From contig CAWKGA010000008.1 in the NCBI GenBank assembly GCA_963849095.1, forward strand, positions 806,001 through 870,000: a stretch of 64,000 nucleotides of DNA, written 5' to 3'. The notes under the pieces are model-generated. The model ran no database searches and was not told the origin of the DNA. It saw only the letters and a program-made list of their open reading frames with translations. Numbering within the stretch: the stretch's first letter is position 1; each line of letters begins with the position of its first letter. This document shows, piece after piece, positions 17,701-26,240 of the stretch. Made by a program: the position numbers and the translations under genes. Source of the stretch: JASHUC01 sp963849095 (lineage in GTDB: Bacteria > Pseudomonadota > Gammaproteobacteria > Steroidobacterales > Steroidobacteraceae).

Positions 17701-18189
17701 GGGATGCCGGCGCCGCAGCCGGTCCACGTCGAGTGGAGCGGGTTCACATCGGAGATCGCATCGGCACAGCATTGCCGGGTCGTCACACCGCTGCCAAGCG
17801 ACAGAGGATGGTTCGACCGTGCCCAGCTCGAGCATGCTGTGATCAACCTGCTCAAGAACGCGCACGAAGCGGGCGGGCCAGCGGACACCGTCGAGCTCAC
17901 CGTGACGCATGTCGGGACCGAGCAGCGTGTCGAGGTGCGGGACCGCGGGCCCGGGATGAGCGAAGCCGTGCTGAGCCAGGCGCTACTGCCGTTCTATTCC
18001 ACCAAGCGCAGTGGCACAGGCCTCGGGCTGGCGCTGGCCCGCGAGATCGTGGAAGCGCACGGCGGCCGCATCCGGCTCGCCAACCGCGACGGAGGCGGCC
18101 TCTGTGTCACATTGATTCTGCCGCTGCGGGCTGATATAGCCGCTCCGGCGCAACCGGCGACCTTGGAGACGCCGGAGCCAGGCCTGTAG
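17701..18189 (+). pseudogene. Sensor histidine kinase, C-terminal remnant (ATPase domain only)
   Basis: This is the end of an NtrY-like orphan kinase: LPSDRGWFDRAQLEHAVINL, N-box NLLKNAHEAGG, G1 VRDRGPGMSE, FYSTKRSGTGLGLALAREIV and a short C-terminal tail to a stop at 18189. The sensor part, membrane segments and phospho-accepting His are absent. It is in a different frame from the preceding TolC piece, so no fusion protein is made from the TolC start. Kinases of this type are often encoded with a sigma-54 activator and an ABC/TolC efflux operon, which fits the promoter left upstream. Confidence 0.75.
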
Positions 18190-18193
18190 TCGG

Positions 18194-19573
18194 TCATTTC
18201 GCGGCCCATACCTGCCGCCATGCCGCAAACTCCGCGGGACGGATTTTGTAGCGGGCGAAATTACCTTCATGCAGGCTCAGAAGCTCGGTTTCAGCAAGCT
18301 GCGCGAAGCGAGCCCGTTCGTCGGGGGTGATCTCCTTAAGCGACCAGGCGGCTATCCGAGTCGCGGTATCCTTCCGAGACACCCGTGTTCGAACGAGGTC
18401 GGCGATCAGCTCGCGAAGTTGCTCGCGGTAGCGAAGCCGGAAGGGATCCGGTTCGCCAAGGGATTGGCGAACGGCGGCGTAGCGGGCGGCTGAACGCTCG
18501 TAAGCCCAGATGAAGACGTCCTTGAGGAGGTCGATCTGGGTCAGCTCATAGACACCGAGCATGGCTTCCATATAGGTCTGCCGGGGCACGTCGGCGAACG
18601 ACAGAGGCGATAGGTTGCCCTTGATGAGCGGGATGTTCGTGGCAAGGCGCGACACGCGCTTGTTTAGGTCGTCGAAGGGTTGCAGATAGGGAAGCTGCAC
18701 CATCACGAAGAACGCTTGCTCGAAGGGATCGACGATCGCAGCCGCGGTCGCCAAGATCTGATCGAAGTGCTCCTCGATGCGCTGGGGCATCTCCAGCGGA
18801 TGGAAGGTAGAGCGCTCGATGCCCACGGCAATGTAACGGAGTCGGCCCGCCGCAGCAGAATCGCCGATGAGGTTGTTGGCCAAGAGCGCGTGAAGATTGA
18901 GGATGGTGTAGCGGTTGAAGCCGATCTCGTCGGCAGCGTCGACCAGGAACTCGATTGCGTCCTTGTGGTTCAAGATCATCTGCGCTTCGAGGTGTGCGCG
19001 TCCTTCCGCCTCCTCGCCCAGCTCGATGAGGCGCTTGGTGTCGAGGAGGGTGTACGTGTTGCCTTCTAGACGGCTCGAGTTCCACGCTAGGTCGATCAGC
19101 AGCCTGTTGAGGATCTTCCTGGCGTAGGTGCCGGCGGGTTGTTCGGCGATCTGCTGTCGGCCGACTGCGGCCAGATGTGCGCGATCCTTCCCGGCCAGGT
19201 AGAAGGAGACGTTCGGCCGATAGTCGTCCAGGAATTCGCGGAGATAACCGACCGGCTTGCGCGCTTCAGGCGCCTGACGGACGTAGTCGCGTACCGAAAT
19301 TCCCGCTTCAGACAGGGGGATGAGCGGTTCGCTCGTGTATTTCCGAACTGGCCCCTCGGCAACCGCGTCGGGCAGCCTGTATCTCGCCCAGCGCCCGTCA
19401 CCGCGCTTGATGAGGCGATTTTGGGTGGCGAGGTGCTTGATGTGATATTGGAGAGTGCGGGGCGGGACGGTCGTTGTCAGGGCACGCAGAATCTCCGGTG
19501 CCGATACCCCCTCGGGGTGGCGGCGGACGGCATCTTCGATCGCCGTGAGGGCATCTTCGGGGATCTTGTTCAC
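18194..19573 (-). CDS. Fic-family protein with N-terminal winged helix and degenerate Fic motif
   Basis: About 459 residues. The N-terminus is a winged helix (about 1-65). The middle has SSRLEGN, the form of the Fic inhibitory motif, and the core has QLPYLQPFDDLNKRVSRLA, where the canonical HPFxxGNGR is altered: His is replaced by Gln and the GNGR turn by LNKR. AMPylation by the usual mechanism is therefore doubtful. Such proteins recur in bacterial genomes and may act as DNA-binding regulators. The frame reaches a TTG at 19630, but GTG 19573 follows an AGGAAAGG ribosome-binding site. Direct repeats lie just upstream. It is 5 bp from the kinase remnant. Confidence 0.82.
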   Translation of the reverse strand: MNKIPEDALTAIEDAVRRHPEGVSAPEILRALTTTVPPRTLQYHIKHLATQNRLIKRGDGRWARYRLPDAVAEGPVRKYTSEPLIPLSEAGISVRDYVRQAPEARKPVGYLREFLDDYRPNVSFYLAGKDRAHLAAVGRQQIAEQPAGTYARKILNRLLIDLAWNSSRLEGNTYTLLDTKRLIELGEEAEGRAHLEAQMILNHKDAIEFLVDAADEIGFNRYTILNLHALLANNLIGDSAAAGRLRYIAVGIERSTFHPLEMPQRIEEHFDQILATAAAIVDPFEQAFFVMVQLPYLQPFDDLNKRVSRLATNIPLIKGNLSPLSFADVPRQTYMEAMLGVYELTQIDLLKDVFIWAYERSAARYAAVRQSLGEPDPFRLRYREQLRELIADLVRTRVSRKDTATRIAAWSLKEITPDERARFAQLAETELLSLHEGNFARYKIRPAEFAAWRQVWAAK

Positions 19574-19600
19574 CAATGCAGCCTTTCCTGACGTACAGTC

Positions 19601-19682
19601 TATGCGCAAGAATAAGCCCCATAGGCGCAAGAATCAACGATAGGCGCAATATTGACGGCTAGGCGTAATAATAGTTGCGCCT
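19601..19682. repeat. Four direct repeats (TAGGCGCAA-type) plus one inverted copy upstream of fic
   Basis: Thirteen-base units start at 19601 (TATGCGCAAGAAT), 19622 (TAGGCGCAAGAAT), 19641 (TAGGCGCAATATT) and 19660 (TAGGCGTAATAAT). An inverted half, TTGCGCCT, is at 19675. Spacing is 21, 19 and 19 bp, about two helical turns. The array lies between the argS stop and the fic start and is AT-richer than its surroundings. It is probably an operator for the winged helix of the Fic protein. Confidence 0.7.
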
Positions 19683-19684
19683 GG

Positions 19685-21418
19685 CTACATGGCCTCCGGA
19701 GCCTCGATGCCGAGCAGCTCGAGTCCGCGCGCAAGTACCCGCGCGGTGAGGTCGCATAGCTCGAGCCGGGACGATCGAGTCGGCGTGTCGGCGTTTAGCA
19801 CCGGGCAGCCATCGTAGAAACCGCTGAACGCCGTCGCCGTCCGAAAGAGCTGCTGGCACAGCCGGTGCGGCTGCAGGGTGTCACCAACCCGCGCGAGCGT
19901 ACTGGGAAACTGCAATATCTCGAGCGCAAGCGCCCGCTCCGCCGGGTCGTCGATCCGGAGCGTCTCGTGCTCATCGACGCATGACATCGTGCCGGAGTGC
20001 GCCTTTCGAATGATGGACTGAATGCGAGCGTGCGCGTACATGAGGTACGGAGCCGTATTCCCCTCGAACGCCATCATTCGGCTCCAGTTGAAGACATAGT
20101 CCCTGATCCGGTCGTTGGCGAGATCGGCGTACTTCACGGCACCGATGCCAACGATATCAGAGATGCGTGCGCGCTCGGCCTCACCCAGCGAGCGCGAGCC
20201 TTCGTCCACGATCGTCCTCGCACGAACGATCGCCTCATCGAGCAACGCACTCAAGCTGACCGCCTCGCCAGCGCGGGTCTTGAGCACCTTGCCGTCCTGA
20301 CCCAGCACCGAGCCGAAAGCCACGTGCTCCAGCCGCGCTCCATCCGGGACCCAGCCGGCGAGCCGCGCCGTCTCGAAGACCATGGCGAAATGCTGACTCT
20401 GAGGGGCTCCGACCACATAGAGCACGCGAGTGGCGCGGAGCTCCCGCAGACGGTACTTCAACGCGGCGAGATCGGTCGCGGCATAGCCGAACCCGCCATC
20501 CTGTTTGCGAACGATGAGTGGAAGCGCCTGGCCGTCCCGCCCGGCGAATCCGGGTGGGAAGACACATACGGCGCCGTCGCTGGATCGAGCGAGCCCGACG
20601 CGCTCGAGCTCGGTCACGACGCCTTCGAGCTCGGAGTTGTAGCGGCTCTCTCCGGCGATGTCTTCGCGGCCGAGTCCGACGTGCAGCTGCCTGTAGAGAG
20701 CGTCGATGTGGTCGGTCGTGATCTCGACCAGGCGTTTCCAGTGGTCCAGAGTGGGCGGGTCGCCGCTTTGGAGCAACACCACCCGGCGTCGCGCGCGGTC
20801 GGCAAAGCCCGGGTCCCCGTCGAACTTCAGCCTCGCCGCGCGATAGAACGCCGACAGCTCGCGCACGTCGCCGCCGTGGGCCGTGCCTTCGTCGAGCAGG
20901 TGCTCGATGAGCATGCCGAAGGGAGTACCCCAGTCGCCAAGGTGATTCTGGCGGATGACCTCGTGACCGAGGTGCTCCAGGATTCGCGCCAGCGAGTCAC
21001 CGAGGATGGTGCTTCGCAAGTGCCCAACGTGCATCTCCTTGGCGAGATTCGGCGAGGAGAAATCCATCACGACCCGGTCCGGGTGGAGCGCCCGTGCGAC
21101 GCCGAGCAGTTCGTCGCCTCGCATGTAACCGAGCTGCAGGGCTAGGTATTCGGAGCGGCAGGTCAGATTGATGAACCCGGGTCCCGATACCGCGGCGCCG
21201 TCCAGCACCTCTCCTCCCGGCAAGTGGTGGACGATGGCAGATGCGATCTCTCTCGGCGGCCGCCCGAGCGCCCGAGCGAGACCGAGCGCCACATCGGCCT
21301 GGTAATCGGCATGCTCCGAGCGATGAATCGCAAGGTCAACCGATCCACCGGCCGTCCCGAACGCAGCGATGGCGGCGGCGCGGACTTCCAGGGTGAGATC
21401 ATTCAATGGATCAATCAT
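19685..21418 (-). CDS. argS: Arginyl-tRNA synthetase
   Basis: About 577 residues, the size of E. coli ArgS. It charges tRNA-Arg with arginine in the cytoplasm. The class I HIGH motif appears as HVGH in NLAKEMHVGHLRSTILGDSL, the KMSKS-equivalent loop as LGQDGKVLKTRAGEAVSL, and the C-terminal anticodon-binding DALR-like domain with MYAHARIQSI is present. ATG 21418 is preferred; the frame also reaches 21445. A 31-bp palindrome lies 114 bp upstream. The fic gene follows in the same direction after the repeat array. Confidence 0.95.
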   Translation of the reverse strand: MIDPLNDLTLEVRAAAIAAFGTAGGSVDLAIHRSEHADYQADVALGLARALGRPPREIASAIVHHLPGGEVLDGAAVSGPGFINLTCRSEYLALQLGYMRGDELLGVARALHPDRVVMDFSSPNLAKEMHVGHLRSTILGDSLARILEHLGHEVIRQNHLGDWGTPFGMLIEHLLDEGTAHGGDVRELSAFYRAARLKFDGDPGFADRARRRVVLLQSGDPPTLDHWKRLVEITTDHIDALYRQLHVGLGREDIAGESRYNSELEGVVTELERVGLARSSDGAVCVFPPGFAGRDGQALPLIVRKQDGGFGYAATDLAALKYRLRELRATRVLYVVGAPQSQHFAMVFETARLAGWVPDGARLEHVAFGSVLGQDGKVLKTRAGEAVSLSALLDEAIVRARTIVDEGSRSLGEAERARISDIVGIGAVKYADLANDRIRDYVFNWSRMMAFEGNTAPYLMYAHARIQSIIRKAHSGTMSCVDEHETLRIDDPAERALALEILQFPSTLARVGDTLQPHRLCQQLFRTATAFSGFYDGCPVLNADTPTRSSRLELCDLTARVLARGLELLGIEAPEAM

Positions 21419-21531
21419 CGCGAACTGTCCATGCCCGTTAGGCAACTGGGTGCGGCGGCCTGCAAGAGCGGTGCGCTAATACGTCACCTCGGGCAGCGGC
21501 GCAACGGTCAAGGGTAGGAGGAAATCGCGGA

Positions 21532-21562
21532 TGATAATCTACACGATACGTGTAGATTATCA
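21532..21562. promoter_or_regulatory. 31-bp inverted repeat upstream of argS
   Basis: Fourteen-base arms TGATAATCTACACG and CGTGTAGATTATCA flank a central ATA with no mismatch. It is markedly AT-rich for this genome. It lies 114 bp upstream of argS and 50 bp downstream of the citrate-synthase homologue stop, both on the minus strand. No run of T follows it on the minus strand, so a simple terminator is unlikely. An operator or a protein-bound site is more plausible; its regulator is unknown. Confidence 0.7.
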
Positions 21563-21612
21563 GTGGACGCCCTGACCCAGAGCTCGAAGCTCGTTGGGCC
21601 TACAAAATCCAA

Positions 21613-22896
21613 TCACTTGGGAGCGACTCCAGCAGGGGCGTATTGTTGTGCATCGATTGTATTGGACGCCGGAATGGCCGGCCCGGTGTATCGCGCGCGC
21701 GGGCGAATGAGCGCTCCGCTCTGGCGCTGCTCCAGCGCATGCGCGATCCAGCCGGTGCAGCGCGCCAGTGCGAACAGGACGAACGGCGCATCGGCCGGCA
21801 GGCGCGCGCTCCATGCAAGGGCGGCGAGAGCGAAATCCACGTTCGGCGGCTCGCCGACCAAGCGATCGGCGGCTGTCTGCAGCTCCTCGAAGATCCGGGG
21901 CAAGGGGAAGCTCTCGAGAAGCGCGATGGCCCGGATATCCCCTTGCGGATAGAGCGGATGGCCGAACGCGGGCACCGGGCGACCCTGTTCCAGGCAGACG
22001 AGGATCGCCTTCTCCGCCCCGACCCGTTGCGCGGTCTCGGCCAGGGCCCGAACGGTCGCGGCCGCGCCGCCGTGCAAGGGTCCACTGAGCGTCGCAAATC
22101 CCGCAAGGACGCTCGCGGAGAGTCCCGCGCCCGTGGAGGCCGCGACGCGGGTGGCGAACGTCGAGGCGTTGAGCTCGTGATCGGCGAGTAGCACTAGGGT
22201 CTTGCGGATGGCATCGCTTGATGCGGGTCGCCGCCACGCCCGGGCGAGGCGCTCGTGCAGAGCGGCAGGAGGGCTCCGGTGAGTCGGTCGTTGCCCGCCG
22301 GCGCGGGCGGGTGGCGACGAAGGACGCCGGCCCTGCGAGTGTCGGATTGCGAGCACCATCGCGTCCGCTACGTCCGCTAGGAGTTCGGTCGCCTCGGCCA
22401 GCAGCGGCCCCATCCCCCGCGCATACGTCGGAACCTCTGTGCCGGCACGCATCGCGAGCACGCGATAGGTCGCTTGTAGCGGGCTCGAGCCGCCTGCTAC
22501 CGCGGCGGCGCCTGCGGGACGCTCACCGCGCAGGACGACTCTCGGGCTTCCCCACAGCAGCGCCGCGACATCCTCGAGGCTTCCCCGCTCGGCGAGCTTC
22601 ACTACGTCCTGGCCGCGGTACCAGAGTCGGCCATTCGCCACGGTGGACAGCGCCGACGAGAGGATCGGATCGCCCCAGGCGACGGTCTCCGCGGCGAGGC
22701 GCTCGTTACGAGGCCGCCCGCGGCGCCGGCGCGCGAGGCGCCGCACGTCCTCGGCGTGATAGAGGCTCCGCCTCGGATCGTCCGGGTCGGCCTTCGCTCG
22801 GATGCGCTTGCGGCTGACATTGGCGTACAGCGTCTGGGGCCGAACGCCGAGGAGAGCGATGGCGGCGGAGGAGGTCAACCAGTTGCCGACAGTCAC
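21613..22896 (-). CDS. Citrate-synthase-family protein with N-terminal helix-turn-helix
   Basis: About 427 residues from a GTG start. Residues 1-50 form a small helix-turn-helix (LTSSAAIALLGVRPQTLYAN, then AEDVRRLARRR), as in excisionase/MerR-type folds. The rest is a citrate synthase fold: LSGPLHGGAA and VPAFGHPLYPQGD carry the two histidines, and NVDFALAALAW the aspartate of the catalytic triad. FALARCTGWIAHALEQ closes the active-site region. It may be a metabolite-sensing regulator rather than an enzyme. It is divergent from a second citrate-synthase homologue, with TTGAC/GTCAA dyads between them. The unstarted upstream frame runs to 23049 and is ignored. Confidence 0.8.
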   Translation of the reverse strand: MTVGNWLTSSAAIALLGVRPQTLYANVSRKRIRAKADPDDPRRSLYHAEDVRRLARRRRGRPRNERLAAETVAWGDPILSSALSTVANGRLWYRGQDVVKLAERGSLEDVAALLWGSPRVVLRGERPAGAAAVAGGSSPLQATYRVLAMRAGTEVPTYARGMGPLLAEATELLADVADAMVLAIRHSQGRRPSSPPARAGGQRPTHRSPPAALHERLARAWRRPASSDAIRKTLVLLADHELNASTFATRVAASTGAGLSASVLAGFATLSGPLHGGAAATVRALAETAQRVGAEKAILVCLEQGRPVPAFGHPLYPQGDIRAIALLESFPLPRIFEELQTAADRLVGEPPNVDFALAALAWSARLPADAPFVLFALARCTGWIAHALEQRQSGALIRPRARYTGPAIPASNTIDAQQYAPAGVAPK

Positions 22897-22897
22897 A

Positions 22898-22926
22898 TTG
22901 ACGATATTGGTCAAGATTGACGTCAA
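22898..22926. promoter_or_regulatory. Paired TTGAC/GTCAA dyads between divergent citrate-synthase homologues
   Basis: TTGAC at 22898 faces GTCAA at 22910, and TTGACGTCAA at 22917-22926 is a perfect 10-base palindrome. The two ATTGACG copies are 19 bp apart. The 67-bp gap between the GTG start at 22896 and ATG at 22964 holds nothing else, so these are likely promoter elements and an operator, perhaps for the helix-turn-helix protein itself. Confidence 0.5.
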
Positions 22927-22963
22927 CAGCAAGCGCCTTAAGCTCTGTCGAGAGGTGGCGCCG

Positions 22964-24076
22964 ATGCATGCCAACACGGGACTGGACGGGGTGATCGCGG
23001 CCGACACGGTGCTGTCGGAGGTGGACGGGGAGGCTGGCAGGCTCATCATCCGGGGTCACGCGCTCGAGGAGCTCGTTGGACACCTCTCCTTCGAGGAGGT
23101 CCTGGGGGTGCTGCTCGAGGGATTCTTCGAGCCTGAGAGCTCGATTCCGCTCGCCCGCGCACTCGGTGCCGCGCGCGTGGAGGTCTTCTCCTCTCTGCCG
23201 CAAGCCGATGTCCGGCTGCTCTCGCTCGCGCCGATCGAGGCGCTGCGTGTCCTCGTGGCGCGCCTCGGCGACGGGGATGACCTTGCGGTGGCGTTTCGGC
23301 TGATCGCCGCTCCCGCGGTCTTCACGGCGGCGCTCGTCCGTCTGCACAGCGGCAATCGTCCGATTGCCCCGGATCCGAGCTCAGATCACGTTGCGGATTT
23401 CCTCCGCATGCTCCGCGGGCAGCCCGCTTCGCGCTGCGAAGTCGCCGCGCTGGAGAAGTACCTCGTGACGGTCGCGGATCATGGGCTCAATGCCTCGACG
23501 TTCGCGGCGCGGATCGTCGCCTCCACACGGGCGGGTCTCGTTTCGGCGACCATCGCCGCGCTCTCCGCTCTCAAGGGACCCTTGCACGGCGGCGCTCCCG
23601 GCCCGGTTCTCGACATGCTCGATGCGATCGGGACGGCAGAGAATGCCGTTCCGTGGCTCGAGCGGGCGTTGAGTCGAGGTGAGCGCCTGATGGGGTTCGG
23701 CCACCGCATCTATCGTGTCCGGGATCCCCGCGCCGATGCGTTGCGCGAGGCGCTGCGGGTCCTCGGGGCCGAGCGCGGCGCCTCGAGCGCCCGGCTCGCG
23801 CTGGCCGAAGCGGTCGAATCGGCGGCGCTCGAGTTGCTCCGCCACAAAAAGCCGGACCGCATGCTGGACACCAACGTCGAGTTCTACACGGCGCTCCTGC
23901 TCGAGGCGCTCGCCATTCCTCGAGACACCTACACGTGCGTGTTCGCGATGGGGCGAGTCGGGGGTTGGATCGCGCATGCCCGCGAGCAAGTTCTGCACGG
24001 GCGGCTGATCCGTCCGCAGTCGCGCTACGTGGGTCCTCGAGGCGCGGACGCCTGCGGCGCTATCGAGCCGCAGTGA
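22964..24076 (+). CDS. Citrate-synthase-family enzyme (citrate/methylcitrate synthase-like)
   Basis: A 370-residue protein without an extra domain. Catalytic histidines are in LKGPLHGGAPG and LMGFGHRIYRVRDPRADAL. The third catalytic position reads TNVEFYTALLLEAL, with Glu where citrate synthases have Asp (normally NVDFY). FAMGRVGGWIAHAREQ and LIRPQSRYVGP end the protein in the usual way. It may condense acetyl-CoA or propionyl-CoA with a 2-oxo acid, or have an altered reaction. The frame opens at 22802, but ATG 22964 is preceded by AGAGGTGG and begins the conserved region. Its last 17 bp overlap the convergent ankyrin gene. Confidence 0.85.
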   Translation: MHANTGLDGVIAADTVLSEVDGEAGRLIIRGHALEELVGHLSFEEVLGVLLEGFFEPESSIPLARALGAARVEVFSSLPQADVRLLSLAPIEALRVLVARLGDGDDLAVAFRLIAAPAVFTAALVRLHSGNRPIAPDPSSDHVADFLRMLRGQPASRCEVAALEKYLVTVADHGLNASTFAARIVASTRAGLVSATIAALSALKGPLHGGAPGPVLDMLDAIGTAENAVPWLERALSRGERLMGFGHRIYRVRDPRADALREALRVLGAERGASSARLALAEAVESAALELLRHKKPDRMLDTNVEFYTALLLEALAIPRDTYTCVFAMGRVGGWIAHAREQVLHGRLIRPQSRYVGPRGADACGAIEPQ

Positions 24077-25688
24077 CCGAGGAGGTCAGCGACGGCCGCC
24101 CCGCGCGCGCCTGTGGTGTCCCAGCACTCGCCTGAGTGAGCAGCGCGATGACTTCTTTGTCCGGCTTGAAGCCCCGGATACCGACGCCATGGGTGGCCGC
24201 CATCAGCGGCGTCCGTCCCAGGTCATCCGCCAAGTTGGGGTTGGCACCGTGCTGAAGCAGATACGCAATCACCTTGGGCCAGCCCCAGTGGATGGCACCG
24301 TACAGAGCTGTCTCGCCTTGACGATGCGTCATGCTGCTCGACCGGGCGATGCGAGCGGTGTAGCTGCTGGTATCGGTCACCCGGGCATTGATGTTGGCGC
24401 CGGCCTTGAGGAGGAGGGCGATCGTGCCGATGGCTCTCTCCTGGCAACCGGGCGCGTAGTCGCCGCGATGATCGGGCACGGGCGTCATGCTCGGGCCACT
24501 GAAGCCCATTCCGGCGGCGACGATGAGCGGAGTCACCCCGTTGACGTTGGGCAGATCGACCAGCGCGCCGTGCTGGAGCAGCAGCTCGATCACTTCGTTG
24601 TCGTGCGACATGGCGGCCCGCAGCAGCGGCGTCGCGCCTGTCCTCAGCAGATCATCCTCGAATCGGCCGCTGTTCCCGCCGCGGCTCGGCCGGTGGAGGT
24701 CGAGCTGCACGTTCGGATCGACGCCGGCGTCGAGGAGCATCCGGATGATGTCGATGGCGGTTATCTCGACCACGGGCTTCTTGACCCCGGCGCTCGCCGG
24801 GGTGTTGGACGGGCCCGACCTGCCGAAGTCGTCATAGGTATGCATGTCCACGGCGACGTAAAGCGGGGTGCGCCCGTACCAGTCCCAAGTGCCGGGATTC
24901 GCGCCGTGCTGGAGCAGGTACTGGGCGACGTCGTAATGGCGATTGTCGAGCGCCGTGATCAGGGGCGTGAAGCCCTCCGGTGTGGGCTCGTTCACGTTCG
25001 CACCGTGCCCGACAATCGTCTGCACGCAGCTCATGCAGCCTGACCGGGCGGCGTAGAGCAGGGGCGTGAGGCCGCCCTCGGCCCGGTACTGGGCGCGCGG
25101 CTCGGAGGTGATCTGCGTCGCCTTGTCCAGCCAGTCGTTGTAGTCCTCGTGAACGTTGACCTTGGCGCCGTGACGGACCAGGTACTCGGTCATATCGGGA
25201 TAGCCTTGCGCCGCCGCCCACATGAGCGCCGTCTGACCGTGCCACCGCTCGCGCGCATTGACGTTCGCGCCATGGCGCACGAGCAGCTTCGCGATGTCCA
25301 TCGCGTCCACGTGCGCGGCGAGCATCAGCGACGTTTGGCCGTCCGCGTTCGTGAGGTCCGCGTTGGCGCCCGCCTTCAGCAGCATCTTGACCAGCTCGAC
25401 GTTGGCCGCCCGGACGGCCTCGCTAAGCGGGAAGGATCCAAGGTTGTTCGCGAGATTGGGGTTCGCGCCGTGCTTCAGCAGCGTTTTGGCCAGCGGGACA
25501 TCGAGCCGGTAGGTGGCCCAGTCGAGCGCTGTGGTCCCATCGCCCTGCGGCGCGTTGACGTTCGCGCCGGTGCCGATCATTTTCAGCGCCGCGGCGTCCT
25601 GTCCTGCCTGAGCCAGGTCGGCGAGCCCGGGGTCGGCCTGTGCCGCTCCGGCGACGAGCATCGAGCAAATCAGTGCGAGATATCGCAT
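24060..25688 (-). CDS. Exported ankyrin-repeat protein (paralogue 1)
   Basis: About 542 residues: a signal peptide (YLALICSMLVAGAAQA), then at least nine ankyrin repeats recognisable by the TALMWAAAQGYPDMTEYLV and LLLKHGANPN-type pattern. A conserved Cys pair lies in RSGCMSCVQT. The C-terminal tail is SLTSSVTAAR. Residues ADPGLADLAQAGQDAAALK open the repeat region, as in the paralogue 1 kb away. Ankyrin stacks bind proteins; exported ones are often near DUF1552/DUF1592 genes, as here. ATG 25688 and ATG 25700 are both possible starts. It is separated from the operon of its paralogue by two small plus-strand genes. Confidence 0.88.
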   Translation of the reverse strand: MRYLALICSMLVAGAAQADPGLADLAQAGQDAAALKMIGTGANVNAPQGDGTTALDWATYRLDVPLAKTLLKHGANPNLANNLGSFPLSEAVRAANVELVKMLLKAGANADLTNADGQTSLMLAAHVDAMDIAKLLVRHGANVNARERWHGQTALMWAAAQGYPDMTEYLVRHGAKVNVHEDYNDWLDKATQITSEPRAQYRAEGGLTPLLYAARSGCMSCVQTIVGHGANVNEPTPEGFTPLITALDNRHYDVAQYLLQHGANPGTWDWYGRTPLYVAVDMHTYDDFGRSGPSNTPASAGVKKPVVEITAIDIIRMLLDAGVDPNVQLDLHRPSRGGNSGRFEDDLLRTGATPLLRAAMSHDNEVIELLLQHGALVDLPNVNGVTPLIVAAGMGFSGPSMTPVPDHRGDYAPGCQERAIGTIALLLKAGANINARVTDTSSYTARIARSSSMTHRQGETALYGAIHWGWPKVIAYLLQHGANPNLADDLGRTPLMAATHGVGIRGFKPDKEVIALLTQASAGTPQARAGRPSLTSSVTAAR

Positions 25689-25987
25689 GGCCACCAACAT
25701 CCCACTCGGACTGTGAACGCGTTTCACGCCGTGCCCAACCGTTTTACCCCATGCGTCGCTTGCGCTGCAACGACGCACGGAGCAGGGTGTACACTCGTCC
25801 TTAGCTGGCGCGAGCGGGCACGTTTCTGGCTTGGGCTTTGCAACGAACGCCTGTCGGGTGCTCATGGCTTCCGCGGGTCGGAGTGAACCCTGTGTACGGA
25901 CGGCCGATCTTGGGTCTCCGCATGCTTTTAAGGCCTCTCTGGGGCCCAGTAGTCCATTTTTTACCCAGTGAGAGCCATGAGCCCGAA
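25689..25987. other. Intergenic region upstream of the ankyrin gene; one hairpin
   Basis: No convincing gene. The one clear element is a hairpin with arms TGCGTCG (25752-25758) and CGACGCA (25771-25777) around a 12-base loop, on the presumed 5' side of the ankyrin gene. A start for the small protein at 25988 lies at the other end. Confidence 0.4.
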
Positions 25988-26167
25988 ATGCCGCGGTTCC
26001 CGGATCCGCGGCGCGCTGCGCTGGTCGGCCTCATCGTGACCTTGTTGCTGGTCATCGGCGGTGTGCTGCTGGTGCACGTGCTGGGCCGTGCGGCGAAGCT
26101 TCAAGACTGCGTGATGTCGGGCCGCACCAACTGCGCGCCGATCAGCGCCGCCAATACGAACAGATAG
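25988..26167 (+). CDS. Small membrane protein (59 aa)
   Basis: A 59-residue protein with a short basic head (MPRFPDPRRAA), one membrane segment (LVGLIVTLLLVIGGVLLVHV) and a polar tail containing LQDCVMSGRTNCAPI, with two cysteines. Similar small proteins with a Cys-containing tail are found in proteobacteria without a known role. The frame opens much earlier (25838), but the upstream part has no signal and the ATG at 25988 begins the recognisable protein. It is 73 bp from the next small gene in the same direction. Confidence 0.6.
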   Translation: MPRFPDPRRAALVGLIVTLLLVIGGVLLVHVLGRAAKLQDCVMSGRTNCAPISAANTNR

Positions 26168-26240
26168 CCCGGATGGTAGGCGTTCCCATGGACCCCGAAG
26201 TGCACTTCGGGCCGGCGCTGCGGCGCTGAATCACTCTCGG

